This document shows positions 14,079 to 14,588 of a DNA stretch of 14,588 bases, one piece after another (position 1 is the first letter of the stretch; each line of letters opens with the position of its first letter). The stretch is taken from the NCBI GenBank assembly GCA_025356735.1, contig JANXRT010000161.1:1-14588 (forward strand). The letters are read 5' to 3'. Under the pieces are notes generated by a model. That model did not search any database, had not been told where the DNA came from, and saw only the letters and a list, made by a program, of their open reading frames with translations. A program made the translations under genes and the position numbers. The stretch is from Acetobacteraceae bacterium. Lineage in GTDB: Bacteria; Pseudomonadota; Alphaproteobacteria; Acetobacterales; Acetobacteraceae.

Positions 14079-14588
14079 CTACTCCGCCGCGCGGGCCGCG
14101 ACGCCGCCCGAAACCCGCGTCCGGATGCGCATAGTGACGAACTCCTCCGCGGACGTCGGATGGATGCCGATGGTGCGGTCGAAATCCGCCTTGGTCGCTC
14201 CGCAGTTGATGGCGATGGCCAGGCCCTGCATGATCTCGGGACTGTCCTCGCCCATCATGTGGGCGCCGATGACCTTCTGGCTCACTTGGTCTACGACCAG
14301 CTTCATCAGCGTCCGCCGCGCCCGCCCGGTCAGGTTGTGGCGCAACGGGGTGAACCGCTCGACGTAGATATCGACCGGCCCCAGATCGCCGGCCTCATCC
14401 TCGGTCAGGCCAACGGTCGCGATTGGCGGCATCGAGAACACCGCCGTCGGGATGTTTTCCAGCATCACCCGACGCGGCCGCCCGCCGAACAGCGTGTCGG
14501 CCAAGGCGTGGCCCTGGGCCGTGGCGACGGGGGTCAGGTTGAACAGGTTGGTGACGTCGCCCAGGGCAAAGATGTTCGGCTGGCTGGT
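14079..14588 (-). CDS. gor: Glutathione-disulfide reductase (3' part)
   Basis: C-terminal 169 residues of an FAD- and NADPH-dependent enzyme that reduces oxidised glutathione in the cytoplasm; the 5' part is beyond the window edge and the frame is open to base 14588. The visible part begins in the second FAD-contact block (SQPNIFALGDVTN, with the Asp that binds the FAD ribityl chain). It continues through NLTPVATAQGHALADTLFG and VFSMPPIATVGLTEDEA into the dimerisation domain. It ends with the catalytic block IGIHPTSAEEFVTMR, whose His and Glu form the proton relay in this family. The HPTSAEEF sequence and the C-terminus favour glutathione reductase over dihydrolipoamide or mercuric reductase. 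The redox-active cysteine pair would lie in the missing part. Confidence 0.9.
   Translation of the reverse strand, partial: TSQPNIFALGDVTNLFNLTPVATAQGHALADTLFGGRPRRVMLENIPTAVFSMPPIATVGLTEDEAGDLGPVDIYVERFTPLRHNLTGRARRTLMKLVVDQVSQKVIGAHMMGEDSPEIMQGLAIAINCGATKADFDRTIGIHPTSAEEFVTMRIRTRVSGGVAARAAE

Overview
The window is high-GC, gene-dense DNA. Its gene content (class II DAHP synthase, glutathione reductase, glutamine-dependent NAD synthase, alphaproteobacterial-type GltX, orphan Liv-type binding protein) fits a free-living alphaproteobacterium, probably Rhodospirillales/Acetobacteraceae. That placement is inferred from family resemblance and base composition; there is no rRNA or other decisive marker.

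Left part (1-5333). The window opens in the 3' end of a YpfJ-type zinc metallopeptidase on the + strand. It converges, across a GC-rich hairpin repeat and a bidirectional terminator, on a minus-strand periplasmic amino-acid-type ABC substrate-binding protein that has no transporter partners here. Divergent from that gene is a tight three-gene + strand cassette: an OmpA-domain lipoprotein, a four-helix membrane protein with cytoplasmic coiled coils, and an exported protein with a possible degenerate von Willebrand A-like fold. The last two genes are not ones I recognise. The cassette is the best candidate for an undescribed system, probably a cell-envelope complex.

Middle part (5334-7298). This is a small graveyard of defence or mobile genes. 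A second copy of the hairpin repeat abuts the truncated end of an MmeI-like (type IIL) restriction-modification gene. That gene keeps its D-X9-EXK nuclease motif and helical spacer but is frameshifted and has lost the methyltransferase and target-recognition parts. Next is an MNT/HEPN (MntA/HepT) toxin-antitoxin pair in which hepT carries an in-frame amber codon right after the R-X4-H-X-Y motif.

Right part (7295-14588). All genes are on the minus strand. In transcription order they are gor (3' part), aroG (class II DAHP synthase), nicotinate phosphoribosyltransferase, a Phd/VapC toxin-antitoxin pair, nadE, a small acidic hypothetical protein and gltX. Most junctions are overlapping or within 10 to 75 bp. 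The two NAD-salvage enzymes (nicotinate to NaMN, NaAD to NAD) flank the toxin-antitoxin pair, which has its own palindromic operator and probably a leaderless promoter. The nadE-hypothetical junction holds a nine-codon micro-ORF with ATGA overlaps at both ends.

I found no tRNA, rRNA, CRISPR array, transposase or intact prophage gene. No non-coding stretch exceeds 300 bases; the longest is the 131-base gap at 6489-6619, which holds a ribosome binding site and nothing else I can support.
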